Notes under the pieces: generated by a model
Seen by the model: the letters and a program-made list of their open reading frames with translations, nothing else
Databases searched by the model: none
Told to the model about the DNA's origin: nothing
Translations under genes and position numbers: made by a program
In this document: positions 33,859 to 44,300 of the stretch, one piece after another
How positions within the stretch are numbered: position 1 is the first letter of the stretch
Layout of the letters: every line of letters begins with the position of its first letter
Source of the DNA: Zopfochytrium polystomum
Lineage: Eukaryota > Chytridiomycota > Chytridiomycetes > Chytridiales > Chytridiaceae
NCBI GenBank assembly: GCA_025765615.1
Contig: JAIVFJ010000037.1
Coordinates: 186,001-250,000 of the forward strand
DNA: 64,000 nucleotides
Reading direction: 5' to 3'

Positions 33859-34475
33859 GGGTGGATTGCTCATGCGCTCTTTCGTGGTCTAGGTCTGAGC
33901 TGCAAGGGGGGGAGAGCAAGAGGGGGAGAGGCACGTGCGTTTAACGTTACCGAGCAAGATTGCAAGTTGCCATTAGTTGAAGAGACGAGTGAAACGCTGC
34001 ACCCACGGGAATCGTCGTACAATACTACAGCACTGCTGGTCAAGTGGTCAAAAACATGCTGATGTACTGCACTTGCAAAGAAGGGGAAGGGGGAAAAGTA
34101 GGGGCGCGAGTAGAAGGGTGCGGCCAGCAAGCGACTCCACACAGGATTTAGAACAATCGTCCGTCGCAAAGGTGCTTTCGCAGGGAAATGCTGCCCCTGT
34201 GAACATCCCTATGTGAGTCATCGGTTCTGACGGGCAAAAAGTCCAAATACTATCGTCCGGAAGCGACGAACAAATGGAAGATAATTCGTTGGTTAATTGA
34301 GCAAGCACTTCATTTGCCCAAAGAAAGAAACCACATCGGAGATGGCTGAACAGGAGAAGAAGGAAAGATCGCGGAAAGTTTTCACCACAAAAAGAGTTCC
34401 TTCGGCATTCATAGAAAACACACGAAGTATCACTTAAAAACAACCAAACAGGAAGAAAGTCGGCCACACGTTGCA
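33859..34475. other. Convergent intergenic region
   Basis: This lies between the 3' end of the GFA-like gene (plus) and the 3' end of the second chitinase (minus). It should hold both 3' UTRs. Short frames on both strands have no recognised features. Confidence 0.5.
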
Positions 34476-37400
34476 TCAAACCAGCAAATAGCCAATGAGC
34501 GAGGCAGCAGTAGCTGTCAGAACCCGACTCCAAGGACCGTATCGGAAGCTCGACTGTGCGCCAGACTGCACCAAATTCGTGCTGGTGGTGGTGGTGGTGG
34601 CGGCATTTGTCGCTTGTTTTGTGTCCTGCGAGTTGGCTGTCGTTTCGGTCGTCGCTGAAGACGAGGCTGGCGCCGTCGTCGCGGTAGCCGCAGTGGTTGG
34701 GGGAGATGTGGAATCGGTCGGTGCGGACGAGTCCGGCGACTTGGACGACATTGTTGAAGGAGAGGGAGAGTTTGACGGTATCGGCGAGCCCGGCGCGGTC
34801 GGAGACAACGATGGAGCCTGCGAGGTTGGTGGAGAGGAACTGTCCGTGCCAGAGCGGGAGCTTGGCGAGGACGGAGACGTGGAGGGAACGGCCGAGCTCG
34901 TCGTTGCGGCGGAAGATGACCCTGAAGTAGACCCTGTTGGTGAAGGTGAGTTTGAAGGTGGCGGCGCGGTCGATGCCGGCGGGGAGTTCGACAGACTAGG
35001 CAGGAAAGGTGGTGACGATGACGATGAGAGAGATGCCGACGACGAGGGGGATGGTGAGTTCGATGCGCTCGACAGAGTGATTCCGGAAGAAGTCGGGGAA
35101 GACGACAACGTTGATGTCGGTGGAGCTATGCACGATAAAGAAACTGAAAAGCACGACCTAAAGTTTTGTAATTATTAGACGCTTACGATTTCGAATGCAC
35201 CGGTCACTCACATTCCAGATGGGCATTCACTGTTATAACCAGTGGGACAAAGCTTGTTGCAATACGTGTTTGCGTTGCTCCAGTCAGTTCCGCAGCGGTT
35301 GACGGTGCTTGGTGTTGATGTTGTCGAAGGCGGGCCTGATGTTGAGGACGCGGTCGATGCAGGCGGTGATAGTGATGGGGATGCCGATGGGGAGGCGGAA
35401 GGTGAGTTAGACCCTGTGCTTGGGCTCGAAAGAGTCGTTCCGGAAGGAGTCGGGGAAGACGACAATGGAGATGTCGAAGGGGCTGTGCACGTTGCAGAAA
35501 CTGAAAAGCACGACCTAAAAATATGTAAGCAACGCTTATGATGTCGAATCCCGCCGGTCACTTACATTCCAGATGGGCATTCACTGTTATAACCAGTGGG
35601 ACAAAGCTTGTTGCAATACGTGTTTGCGTTACTCCAGTCATTTCCGCAGCGATTCACAGTGCTTGGTGCTGAGGTTGAAGTTGGTGTCGCCGAAACGTTG
35701 CCAGTCGGAGGAGGAATGCAGTCCGAAGGAGCAATAAAGCAGTGTCTGAAGTTGTCAACTTGTAAGATCGTTACCATCTCCGATCAATTTAACTTTACTC
35801 ACGTTCCAGACGCCACGCATTCTGCATCAGTCTTGGTGGGACAAGGCACGCCACAGTACACCTGGGCGGTGGCCCAGTCAGGTGCGCAGCGCGCGACAGT
35901 GGTTGGTGTCGAAGTCGGTATCGACGGCCCAGTCGATGTAGGGGGTGAGCTTGAAGCAGATGGTGATGTCGATAGACTCGTGCCCTGAGTCGGGGACGAA
36001 GCTTCCGCCCATGCACCCTTCAAAGCAGACAAGAGCTCCCCCTGGAAGTCCTGGGACACTTCCCACGCCATTATTCCTGCGTATCCGTTAGACTGGGCCC
36101 AGCGTGACTTGGCCTCAATGGACTGCGGGTCCTCGTACGAAATATACGCCTGGTACGGTGCCTCCACGTCGCCTGTCGAGTTGGTTGATTGAAACGAAGG
36201 GTTGTAGAGAGTCGGCGATGCCGCCCAATCAAAATACTGCCGCGACCATCCGTTACCCGCAGTGAGCGGACCGGTTGCGAGAGGCGCGTTCCGCTGGGCA
36301 CCGTTGTTGCCGCGAAGATTAAAGTAAAACCACATTCCCGAGTAGGCCTTTGTGCAAACCGTGCACCCATCGCAGCCTAGAGCGTCCAGATTGTCGCCGG
36401 GGGGCGGCGGGCATGCGGTGGGGTTATTGAGGTCCTGGCCCGGCTTGCTGCAAGCCTGGAACAAGCCGTTGTTTATGCCCTTTGATACAACAGACCATGA
36501 GTGGCCGTAGAAGGGGACACCGAGCACTATCTTCGACTTGTCGACTCCCGCCTTGGTAAGTGCATCTAGACCTGAGGCCGTTGATATCGACAGACTGTTC
36601 GGGCGACTAATGTCGGGAAGAGACAGAGGAGCGCTGATATCGGAATACGGTGCCCATGATGAATATACGTCGTAGGCCATGACACCGAGGAACGAAACTT
36701 GCTCCACATACTGAAGCAGGTAATTGACGTTGCCGATGGTGTAGGGACTGCTTTCGAGGGAAATTGCGAAGGAGATCAGTCTGTCAGCTCCAAGCTCGTT
36801 CCGGAGGATTCTCAAGAAATTGACAATGTTTTTCGCGTCATCAGGACTGACTGCATTGCACTTTGAGCCGCCACTAGTGTGGGCCGGTAAGAAGGTTGCG
36901 CATCAAAGTGCCAAGCTCGCAAACGTACCCAGGATACTCGTAATCAATATCCACACCGTCAAAACCGTTTTCGTCCATGTATTGGTGGATGCTCTGCGCA
37001 AAAGTCCGGGAGAGGCTGTCACTGGCTGCCACGGTACTAAAATGCGTCGACAAGGAATAGCCACCGACGGCAATAGATGTAAGCAGGTTCGGATATTTGT
37101 TGCGCACGTCCTTGTTCAATTTTGGGATGTACGTTTGGTCCGAAAAAGAGTCAGAACTTGCAACCGTACCGTCCGCTTGGAGCGCCACTATCCAGAACAG
37201 TACGACTCGGTCTTAGCTTGGAAAGAGGGAAGGAAAATGAATAAAGGTAGAGCACTACGTACGGAATGAGTAAACGACGATGGAGACGCCATTCAAGTCC
37301 AGCTGGTCGATATTGTTCTGGGGACGCGCGTACGGTGCCCAATTAGGCCAATACGCGACAACGCCGGGCTTTGAGAACTTTCTGTACGCGAAAGTCGTGG

Positions 37401-37982
37401 CTGCAGCGCTTCTAAGGTTCACTGAACGCAAAAAAATGACAAGAATTAACGCTGGTGGTGAGAAAAATTGTAATTGGAACCTGTTTTGTGGTTTGGCGAC
37501 ACGGCGCGAAGAGTCTGAATGTAAAGCGCCGTTGTGGTTGCCGCGACAGCAATAAGCACAATAAAGACGGTGGCGAGCACAGCCTTGTGAAGACGCGTGA
37601 GCGGTGGGCGACCTGACAAAAGAGCGTGCCAGCGCGCCAGGCCGCCCTCTTCGTGCTCCCCCTGGCGCAGCTGCCCGAACGATTCGGCATCTTGCTTCTC
37701 GCTCAGAAGAAGCTTCAAATTCTCTTCTGGCTCAGCGTCCGAGGCCACCCTTCGCGAAGTGACCAGCAACCCTGTCGCTGTCGGCGGGGCAAACGACGCA
37801 TGGGCATGCGGCGGGAGCGTCGCGACGAGGAACGGGTCGCCGTAAGCGTTCTTCTCGTGGCCGCAGTCGTCGTCGTAGTCGTCGTCGTAGTCGTGGTTAT
37901 TGTTGCTGTTGTTGTTGTATTCGTCGCGGTCAGGGTCAGCGACCACCGCTGCAGGGCGGCTCTCCGACATTCGGGTGAACAA
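34476..37982 (-). CDS. Membrane-anchored GH18 chitinase with three Cys-rich binding modules
   Basis: Seven exons on the minus strand: 37982-37481, 37421-37263, 37187-36929, 36873-35803, 35745-35566, 35514-35212 and 35157-34476 (1,051 aa; start at 37982 or the Met at 37970). An Asn/Asp-rich cytosolic N-terminus precedes a signal anchor (LTRLHKAVLATVFIVLIAVA) and a phase-1 intron. GH18 starts at PGVVAYWPNWAPYA and contains DGVDIDYEYPG with the catalytic Glu. After a Ser linker come three six-cysteine modules (RCAPDW, RCGNDW and RCGTDW cores) resembling CBM52/PF10645-type carbohydrate-binding modules. Each is cut by a phase-2 intron at the same place before CF. A long Ser/Thr/Pro region ends in TNLVQSGA and a hydrophobic tail like a GPI signal. 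The inferred role is chitin hydrolysis at the wall or on external substrate. Confidence 0.9.
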
Positions 37983-38310
37983 CGAGGAGGGTACAACTCG
38001 ATTTTTTTTTTCTCTTTTTTCTTTTTCTTTTATTTTCTACTTCGTAAGACAAGCTGAGCGCAGCCAAAGCAACAAACACATCCACAGCACACACATACAC
38101 ACACACTCTCTCTGTTTCTCCATTTCATTTCCCCATTGGTCGGCTCCGGATCAATCGTCACCATTCAATGCCGATTTTGCCAAAAAGGAAAGAAACCCCA
38201 TTTTCTGTTTATAGATAGAGTTGCCTCCGTGACTGAGCGAATAATCGAATCTCCCTGCAGCTTGCGCGAACCTGTCCCGGATACACACACTCGCACGCAC
38301 ACACACACAC

Positions 38311-38392
<82 letters not shown>

Positions 38393-39166
38393 CCGTCTCT
38401 CGACTCCTCCCAACTTTCACGACCGCGTTGTTTCTCGACCAACCGAAAGCCGCACTGCCGCCGCCACGACTCCAGCGGTGGCAGTCAAATCGGTGTTTAT
38501 CCCCAGCCCTTGCAGATTGATAAAGTTGAAAAGTGGTGATTGTCGTACAAGCCCCGATAGCATAGTTGGGAATGCCGCTCGCTTCCCATCCCACGGGGCA
38601 CTTGAACTGGGCTCTGGACCCCAGAACTACCGAGACAGGCTCATATCCCCGCTTATCGCTTGCCAGTCTTCCCGTTTCCTAACCGACCAGAAATCTCTAC
38701 GGCTCCTCGCTTATCCCGAGGGTGATGCCTGGTTAGCAAGCCCCTATTCTTGTTCTCAGTGCCGAGATCACCGCCGCCAAGTCTGAAAGTTAGTTGCAGT
38801 GCCGTTTTAATGGAGGAGCTGATTATTCGGTCGGCGGAGTTGCCAAAACCAGGGAACGTTTCAACTGGTTTTGTTACGCTCCCAAGACCAATCGCCCGTC
38901 GAAGCACCTTCAAGATTTCCAGATCACGCGGAAGGTTGAAATGCGCTTCAGTGCGATCATTTTTGACAACGAGTTCGCTGGAGATGACTGTAGTGACCTG
39001 TAACTCGCAAGAAGGAGCAGCAAAGCGTGGTCGCAGGCCTTGTTCAAGCCGCACAATAGGTAGGCTTGTCATCCATACTGTCAATAGTAGCGTTAAGTTC
39101 TGCGGTAATGATCCCGGTGGAAATAGCAAAAGAAAACTATCATCCACAAATTGCGCCACCCCATCC
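37983..39166. repeat. Divergent region with (CA)n-(CT)n microsatellite and tRNA-like remnant
   Basis: This divergent region separates the second chitinase (minus) and CLYBL (plus). A (CA)n tract (about 38283-38312) runs into (CT)n (38313-38384). Read on the chitinase strand this is (GA)n then (GT)n, about 300 nt upstream of its start. A tRNA-like fragment lies at 38551-38600 (separate entry). The rest has frames up to 188 codons without domains. Confidence 0.7.
38551..38600 (+). pseudogene. Truncated tRNA-Gly(CCC)-like sequence
   Basis: Positions 38551-38557 (GCCCCGA) can pair with CGGGGC at 38594-38599, followed by A. T-A at 38558-38559 precedes a perfect D stem (GCAT at 38560-38563 with ATGC at 38572-38575) around loop AGTTGGGA. 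The run TAGCATAGTTGG matches the box A consensus. Next comes CTCGC and a loop TTCCCAT that would carry anticodon CCC. The 3' anticodon stem and T arm are missing, as if about 25 nt were deleted. It could be a dead tRNA, the head of a tRNA-derived element, or chance. Confidence 0.35.
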
Positions 39167-40387
39167 ATGTTCTTCCATACAACCGTGGCACGTGGTTTGG
39201 GCTTTGCGCGCTTTTCCACCCACTCAGCCCCGCGACGCGCCCTCTCGCATCATCCGACTCAGCTTTCGGACGACAACAGCAAGGCTCCCCGCGTCCGGCG
39301 CGCAATCTTGTATGTGCCGGGAAGCGACGAGCGAAAGATTGCGAGTTCGCTGAAAGCGCAGGTTGACTCACGAATCCTCGACCTCGAGGACTCGGTTCGC
39401 CTTGAGAAGAAGGTAAGAAATAGAAGGCTCAGCTTTGGCCGAGAATTTGTGGGTGTGCTACCCACGCGCGAGTTCGTGCGTGCGTTGCGTTTCCCCAGAC
39501 CGCGGGTTAAGCACCGAAACCCCCGTGCAGGCTCTCGCTCGCGAAACAGTCGTGAAAGCACTGGCAACATTGCCACCTGATCAAGGCGAACGCGCTGTAC
39601 GAATGAACGCAGTCGGATCTGGCCTCGAGCATGACGACCTCGCCGCGATCCTTTGTTCACCACACCTCGACGCAATCTTAATCCCCAAGGTCCAGTCGCC
39701 AGACGACGTCGCCTTTGTTTCACGCGCCATCGATGCCAGAGGCAGCGGCAAGGGCAGCGTCAAGATCATGGCGTCGATCGAGTCGGCGCGTGGGCTGCTC
39801 AATGTGGCGGCCATCGCGGCGTGCGATCCGAGGGTCGAGGCGCTGGTGTTTGCAGCGGAGGACTACGTTGCGGACGTTGGGCTGAGGCGGACGCCCGGTC
39901 GGCTTGAGATGCTGTACGCACGACAGGCCGTCGTGACAGCGGCAAAGGCCAACGCGTTGCAGGCGATCGATTTGGTGTGCGTCGACTACAAAAAGACGGA
40001 CGTGCTGCGGGAGGAATGCACGGAAGGTCGGGACTTTGGGTTTACTGGGAAGCAGGCTATCCATCCTGCGCAGGTTCCCGTCATCCACGAGCTGTTTTCA
40101 CCTTCGCCGGCGGAGGTGGAATATGCGACAAAGGTTTGGCAGGGCAATTTTCGCGCCTTTATCTTTCTTCTCTTCCAAACCTTCCGTGCGTTCAGATTGT
40201 CGAGGGATACGCATCTTATCAAGTCGAAGGAAAGGGAGCTTTCAACCTGGACGGGAAAATGATAGACATGGTATGTGGAAAAGCAGATATCCTTCCGCCT
40301 GTTTCATTAACGATTCCCACGAACTTTGGAAAGCCGGTTGTGAAGTGGGCGCACACCATCTTGGCGCAAGCAAGGCTGACGAAGTGA
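39167..40387 (+). CDS. CLYBL: Citramalyl-CoA lyase, mitochondrial (CLYBL)
   Basis: Exons 39167-39412, 39531-40133, 40196-40270 and 40334-40387 (325 aa; all introns phase 0). The N-terminus (MFFHTTVARGLGFARFSTHS) is a typical mitochondrial targeting peptide. RRAILYVPGSDERK and LDLEDSVRLEKK mark the citrate-lyase-beta TIM barrel. KIMASIESARGLLN supplies the metal-binding Glu region, and VFAAEDYVADVGLRRTP the late metal-binding and CoA-facing motif. FTGKQAIHPAQVPVIHELFSPS and FNLDGKMIDMPVVKWA are the conserved C-terminal signatures. The enzyme splits (3S)-citramalyl-CoA into pyruvate and acetyl-CoA, in the itaconate/C5-dicarboxylate pathway, and has side activity as a malate synthase. Length is normal for the eukaryotic family. 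Confidence 0.92.
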
Positions 40388-41337
40388 AAAGGGGAACAAC
40401 CGCAAACATGAATGATGATTGGTTACGCCCACACTCTGCGTTTTTTTGTCCTTCCTGTTTTGTGTCTCTGTTCAATTTTTCCTCTTTGGGCTGCCCACAG
40501 ACAGACCAGGACCAGTCAGTGTTTTTCTTTCACCACCAAAAACCAAAAAGGGATCGCACGGCGCCGAGGACGTTGCACTGTCGACGAGGAGGTAGACTGC
40601 TGCGACACGGGCACCGAGCCTCCACCTTGCGCATCCGGCCATCCAGTAGAACCTTTGGAGGGCCTCGAGCGGAAGAGGAAGAGCGCCTTGGCAGATTCCT
40701 TCACACTTGACCGAAAGATATCGACGCCCACCATGTAAGGGACACGGTCGGCGATGGGGATGGTCGCTTAATTAGTCTCCTGTCAAAATCGCCAGATCGA
40801 TCAGAGGCGTTCGGCGCGGTACGGATTCCTTGCATCCGAACGGAAAGTGTGCGTTGAGAGGCTATTTCTGGTTGGATCGATATCGGCGCCATTACTGCCT
40901 TTAATGTAATAATAGTGACATGTCCTTTGCGCACACTCAGCTTTGTACCTCAGTGGCATAGAGAAGAATCGACTCAATCGGCATAGACGAAGCTGGGAAA
41001 CCCACGACTACGAGCAGCTACCGATTGCACGAGACTCACAACCCACGTCGCACAAGGCGCAGAATTTTTTTCCCGCCGTCCGATTCTACCGGGCAACGGC
41101 ATCAGTGCTGCCTTACCCCCCGAAGAAGGCTGGTGAGTGGTGACCGTCTAGTTTCCGACAAGCTTAGCTCATTTTCAGTTCCGGCTCGTCAATTGCGCCT
41201 CCAGTCATCTTTAGCAGCTTGTTTTTTTGTTTCTCGTCAAGGCGACAGGTGGAGAGAAAGTTCCGTTCTGTAAATGATTCAAATGCTGAGTATATCTGTT
41301 GCAGGTCCAGTCATTGACGCGATTGAACCGTCTTACT
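40388..41337. other. Intergenic region, no gene recognised
   Basis: About 950 nt between CLYBL and the giant kelch gene, both plus strand. A plus-strand frame (40412-40738) and other short frames lack domains. It probably contains the CLYBL 3' UTR and the promoter and 5' leader of the kelch gene. An upstream ATG near 41283 is in another frame. Confidence 0.5.
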
Positions 41338-44300
41338 ATGCTCAACTCCATGGCGTCACTCGCTGGGAAACCCACAAACCCGACTCGCGGCGTTGCACTT
41401 AGAACCTTTGCGGTTGCGGCGGCCCTTCAATTCACTCCCATCTTTGTACTCCCTGCTGACCTGATGGTTCGTGCCTGGGCGAATCCTCCCGCCGGGTCCG
41501 ACTGCCCTTCAACGTCTGTCGGAGCATCCGCGATTTACGACGCGGCGTCTGGCCGCTCGTTCTACTTTGGAGGGGAGGTCTGCTACACCGACACAGCGGA
41601 AGCTACAAACCTTCTCTGCGCCATCTCTGCCGGCGGGCAATCTGTCGTTGCCCTCGCAAACACTGCGGATGGTAGGAATATGGATTGATGGCATCTGCTT
41701 GCAGTTGTGTTTGTTTTGCTCCAACGGATTCTAATGTACTTCTTTCTTTTCACCAAACTGCTCCTCGCAAAAAACCAGATTCATCCTATGTTCCGTCCGC
41801 TACCGCCCATCACTGCTGTGCTATCGACAGTGATTCTTCCATCATGTACTGCTTTGGAGGATCTTCGAATTCAGTTTCTCTATACCAATATTCTATTCCA
41901 CTTGGAAAGTGGCTCGCACCAAAGCCGAGTTCCAACTCGCCGTCTGCCAGGCGAGACCACGCCTGTGCTGTAGTTGGTAGCACGTTTTACTCGTTGGGTG
42001 GTGTCTCGCTCTCTGGCGACAGTGTGTCGGATAGTTTTGTTCAGTACGACCTGAAGTCAGGCTCCTCATGGACGACGGTCAACGGACCAAACATTTCCCG
42101 GCGTGGTCACAGTTTAATTTCTTACGGCAGGACCCTCTATGCGCTCTTCGGGTCGTCGTCCTCAGCTAGCTCACCCATTCCAGTTGGGGCCTACAACATC
42201 GATACACAAAGCTGGTCAACATTCAACACCGCTTACCTCCCTTCCATTGCTGACGGTGTGTCATGCACGTCTTGGAGTTCCCCTTACAGCAGCGGCGGAG
42301 TGTTTTGCAACGGAGGTATCGCTTCTGACAAAACAGGATATGCAAACTCGCTCTATTACTTGGACCTAAGCACTGCGACGTGGACTAATCTTGGTGCTGC
42401 ACCCGGCACGTCATCGTCCTCACCATCATGGAAGCCGACAATTACACTGACGGATTACGGCGCTGTCATTGCGATTCGTGGAGGCGGTGCTCCGGGGGCG
42501 TCTCCATACAGTGCTGGCGCGCCGGCTGATACCTGCTCCGGCTCCGGAGTCTTTTATTATGAAATCACACCGTATGGCCCTCTTTCTGGTGGGACTCCTA
42601 CACCAACCCCAGGCTTAGTCACCACAATCACGAGCACTGTACCAGGTGGCTCTACTCTCACGATTACTACAACAATTCCCGGCATTCCAGGGACTGGGAC
42701 GGTCCCGGGAACAGTTCCTGGAACTACAGGGACCTTCCCGATTCCTGGTTGGACAACTGTCCCGAGCAGCGGCTTCCCCTCTCCTTCCGGTATGACAGGA
42801 ACGGTACCTGTCACTGGAACGCAAACTGTGCCCATCGGAACCGGAACGCAGACAATTCCCAATGGAACTGGTACAGGGACTGCTCCAGGCGGAACTGGAA
42901 CTGGCACAGTGCCTGTCGTTCCAAGCGGAAACGGAGGGACGAACTCTAACGTTGTCGGTATTGCTGTTGGCACTGTCGCTGGTGTCGCCTTTTTGGGCGC
43001 GATTGGCGCGTTGGTGTTTGTGTACAATCGCCGCAAAGCCGTGAATGCTGCTGGCGTGGGTGCGGCCGAAGCTGGCGCTGCAGGAGGATTTGCTGGCGCC
43101 GGCAGCGAAACCGGGGAATTTCTCGCATCCGGCGGTGGCGCTGCCCCAGGTGCTGGCGGTGGTTACGTGAATGAGCTCGGAAGTACAGCTCCAGGAGGAG
43201 CGGCTGGCGGCTCTGCGGCATTGAGCGGTGCGTCCACGGCAGCTGCTGGTGGTGCAGCTGTGGTAGGATCCACTGCTTACGGAACCGCGGCTGGCACCCC
43301 TGCTGGCACCACTGCTGGAACCACTGCTACGCTTGGCGAACTGCCGGAAGTTGTTGGCGGATCCGGCGAGCTCTTCAGTCCCGGCGAAATGGCCGCTGTT
43401 GGAGTCGGCGCTGCTGTGGCAGGAACAGCCGCAGCAGCCATTTCAAGCAAAAAGGTCTACTCGTCAACCACAACTGCCGCAACCACTGCAACATCCACCG
43501 GAGGCGTTTACCCTGAAGGCAGCCATTCTGCTGCACCAGGAGGTGGTCCAGTTGCTTACTCATCCACATCGCCTGGCGGCCCTCAAACTTCCACTTACAC
43601 TGGCATCAATGAGAAAAGGTATAGATCAATTTTTGACATCTATCAAACACCTCACATAATTTCAACCCTGTCCCAGTTCATCAACTGGGCTACCAAGTTC
43701 CTCCACCCCTCTTGGTGCGACAAGTGGTGACGCAGATATATCAGACAGTGTTCTAGCTGCTGGTGCAGCAGCTGTGGCAGTTGGCGCAACGGCCGCTTCA
43801 ATTGCTATTGCCAAGAAAGAGCACGACAAGAAAACAACGGCAACCGTGACCTCGCTTTCGACTACTTATTCTACAACAACTTCTGGTGGCCCTACACCTA
43901 TTGAGGACGGCTCCACACCAAAGGGGGATTTCGTAGATGTTCTGGGCGGCTCTTCCCAAGTTACTTACAGCAGTATCACACCTTCAACCGCAGGTGCTGC
44001 AAAGCCAGAGATCACAAGCAAATTCACCGAGGCCTCATCTACTTTCTCCTCCCAGTCAGGTGGAGTTTCACCTGAAACTGTTGGAGCTATTGGAGCGGGA
44101 TCCGCAGCCGTCATTGCAGAAAATTCGAATAAGGAAACTAAGCTGACTGCAACAAAAGTGACAACATCAACCAAAGTCACGGGCCTAACCACTGTCGTGA
44201 CTTCAACGTCAGAAACTACTGTCGATAGCACGACTCCAATCGGTGGCTCGCTTTCCCAAGAATCTGGTTCCACAACTCCCAGCGTAGGCGAACTCTCCCC

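Noticed and set aside
41283..41340. An upstream ATG before the kelch gene as its true start
   Set aside because: It is in another frame and gives no signal sequence; the ATG at 41338 leads into a plausible one.
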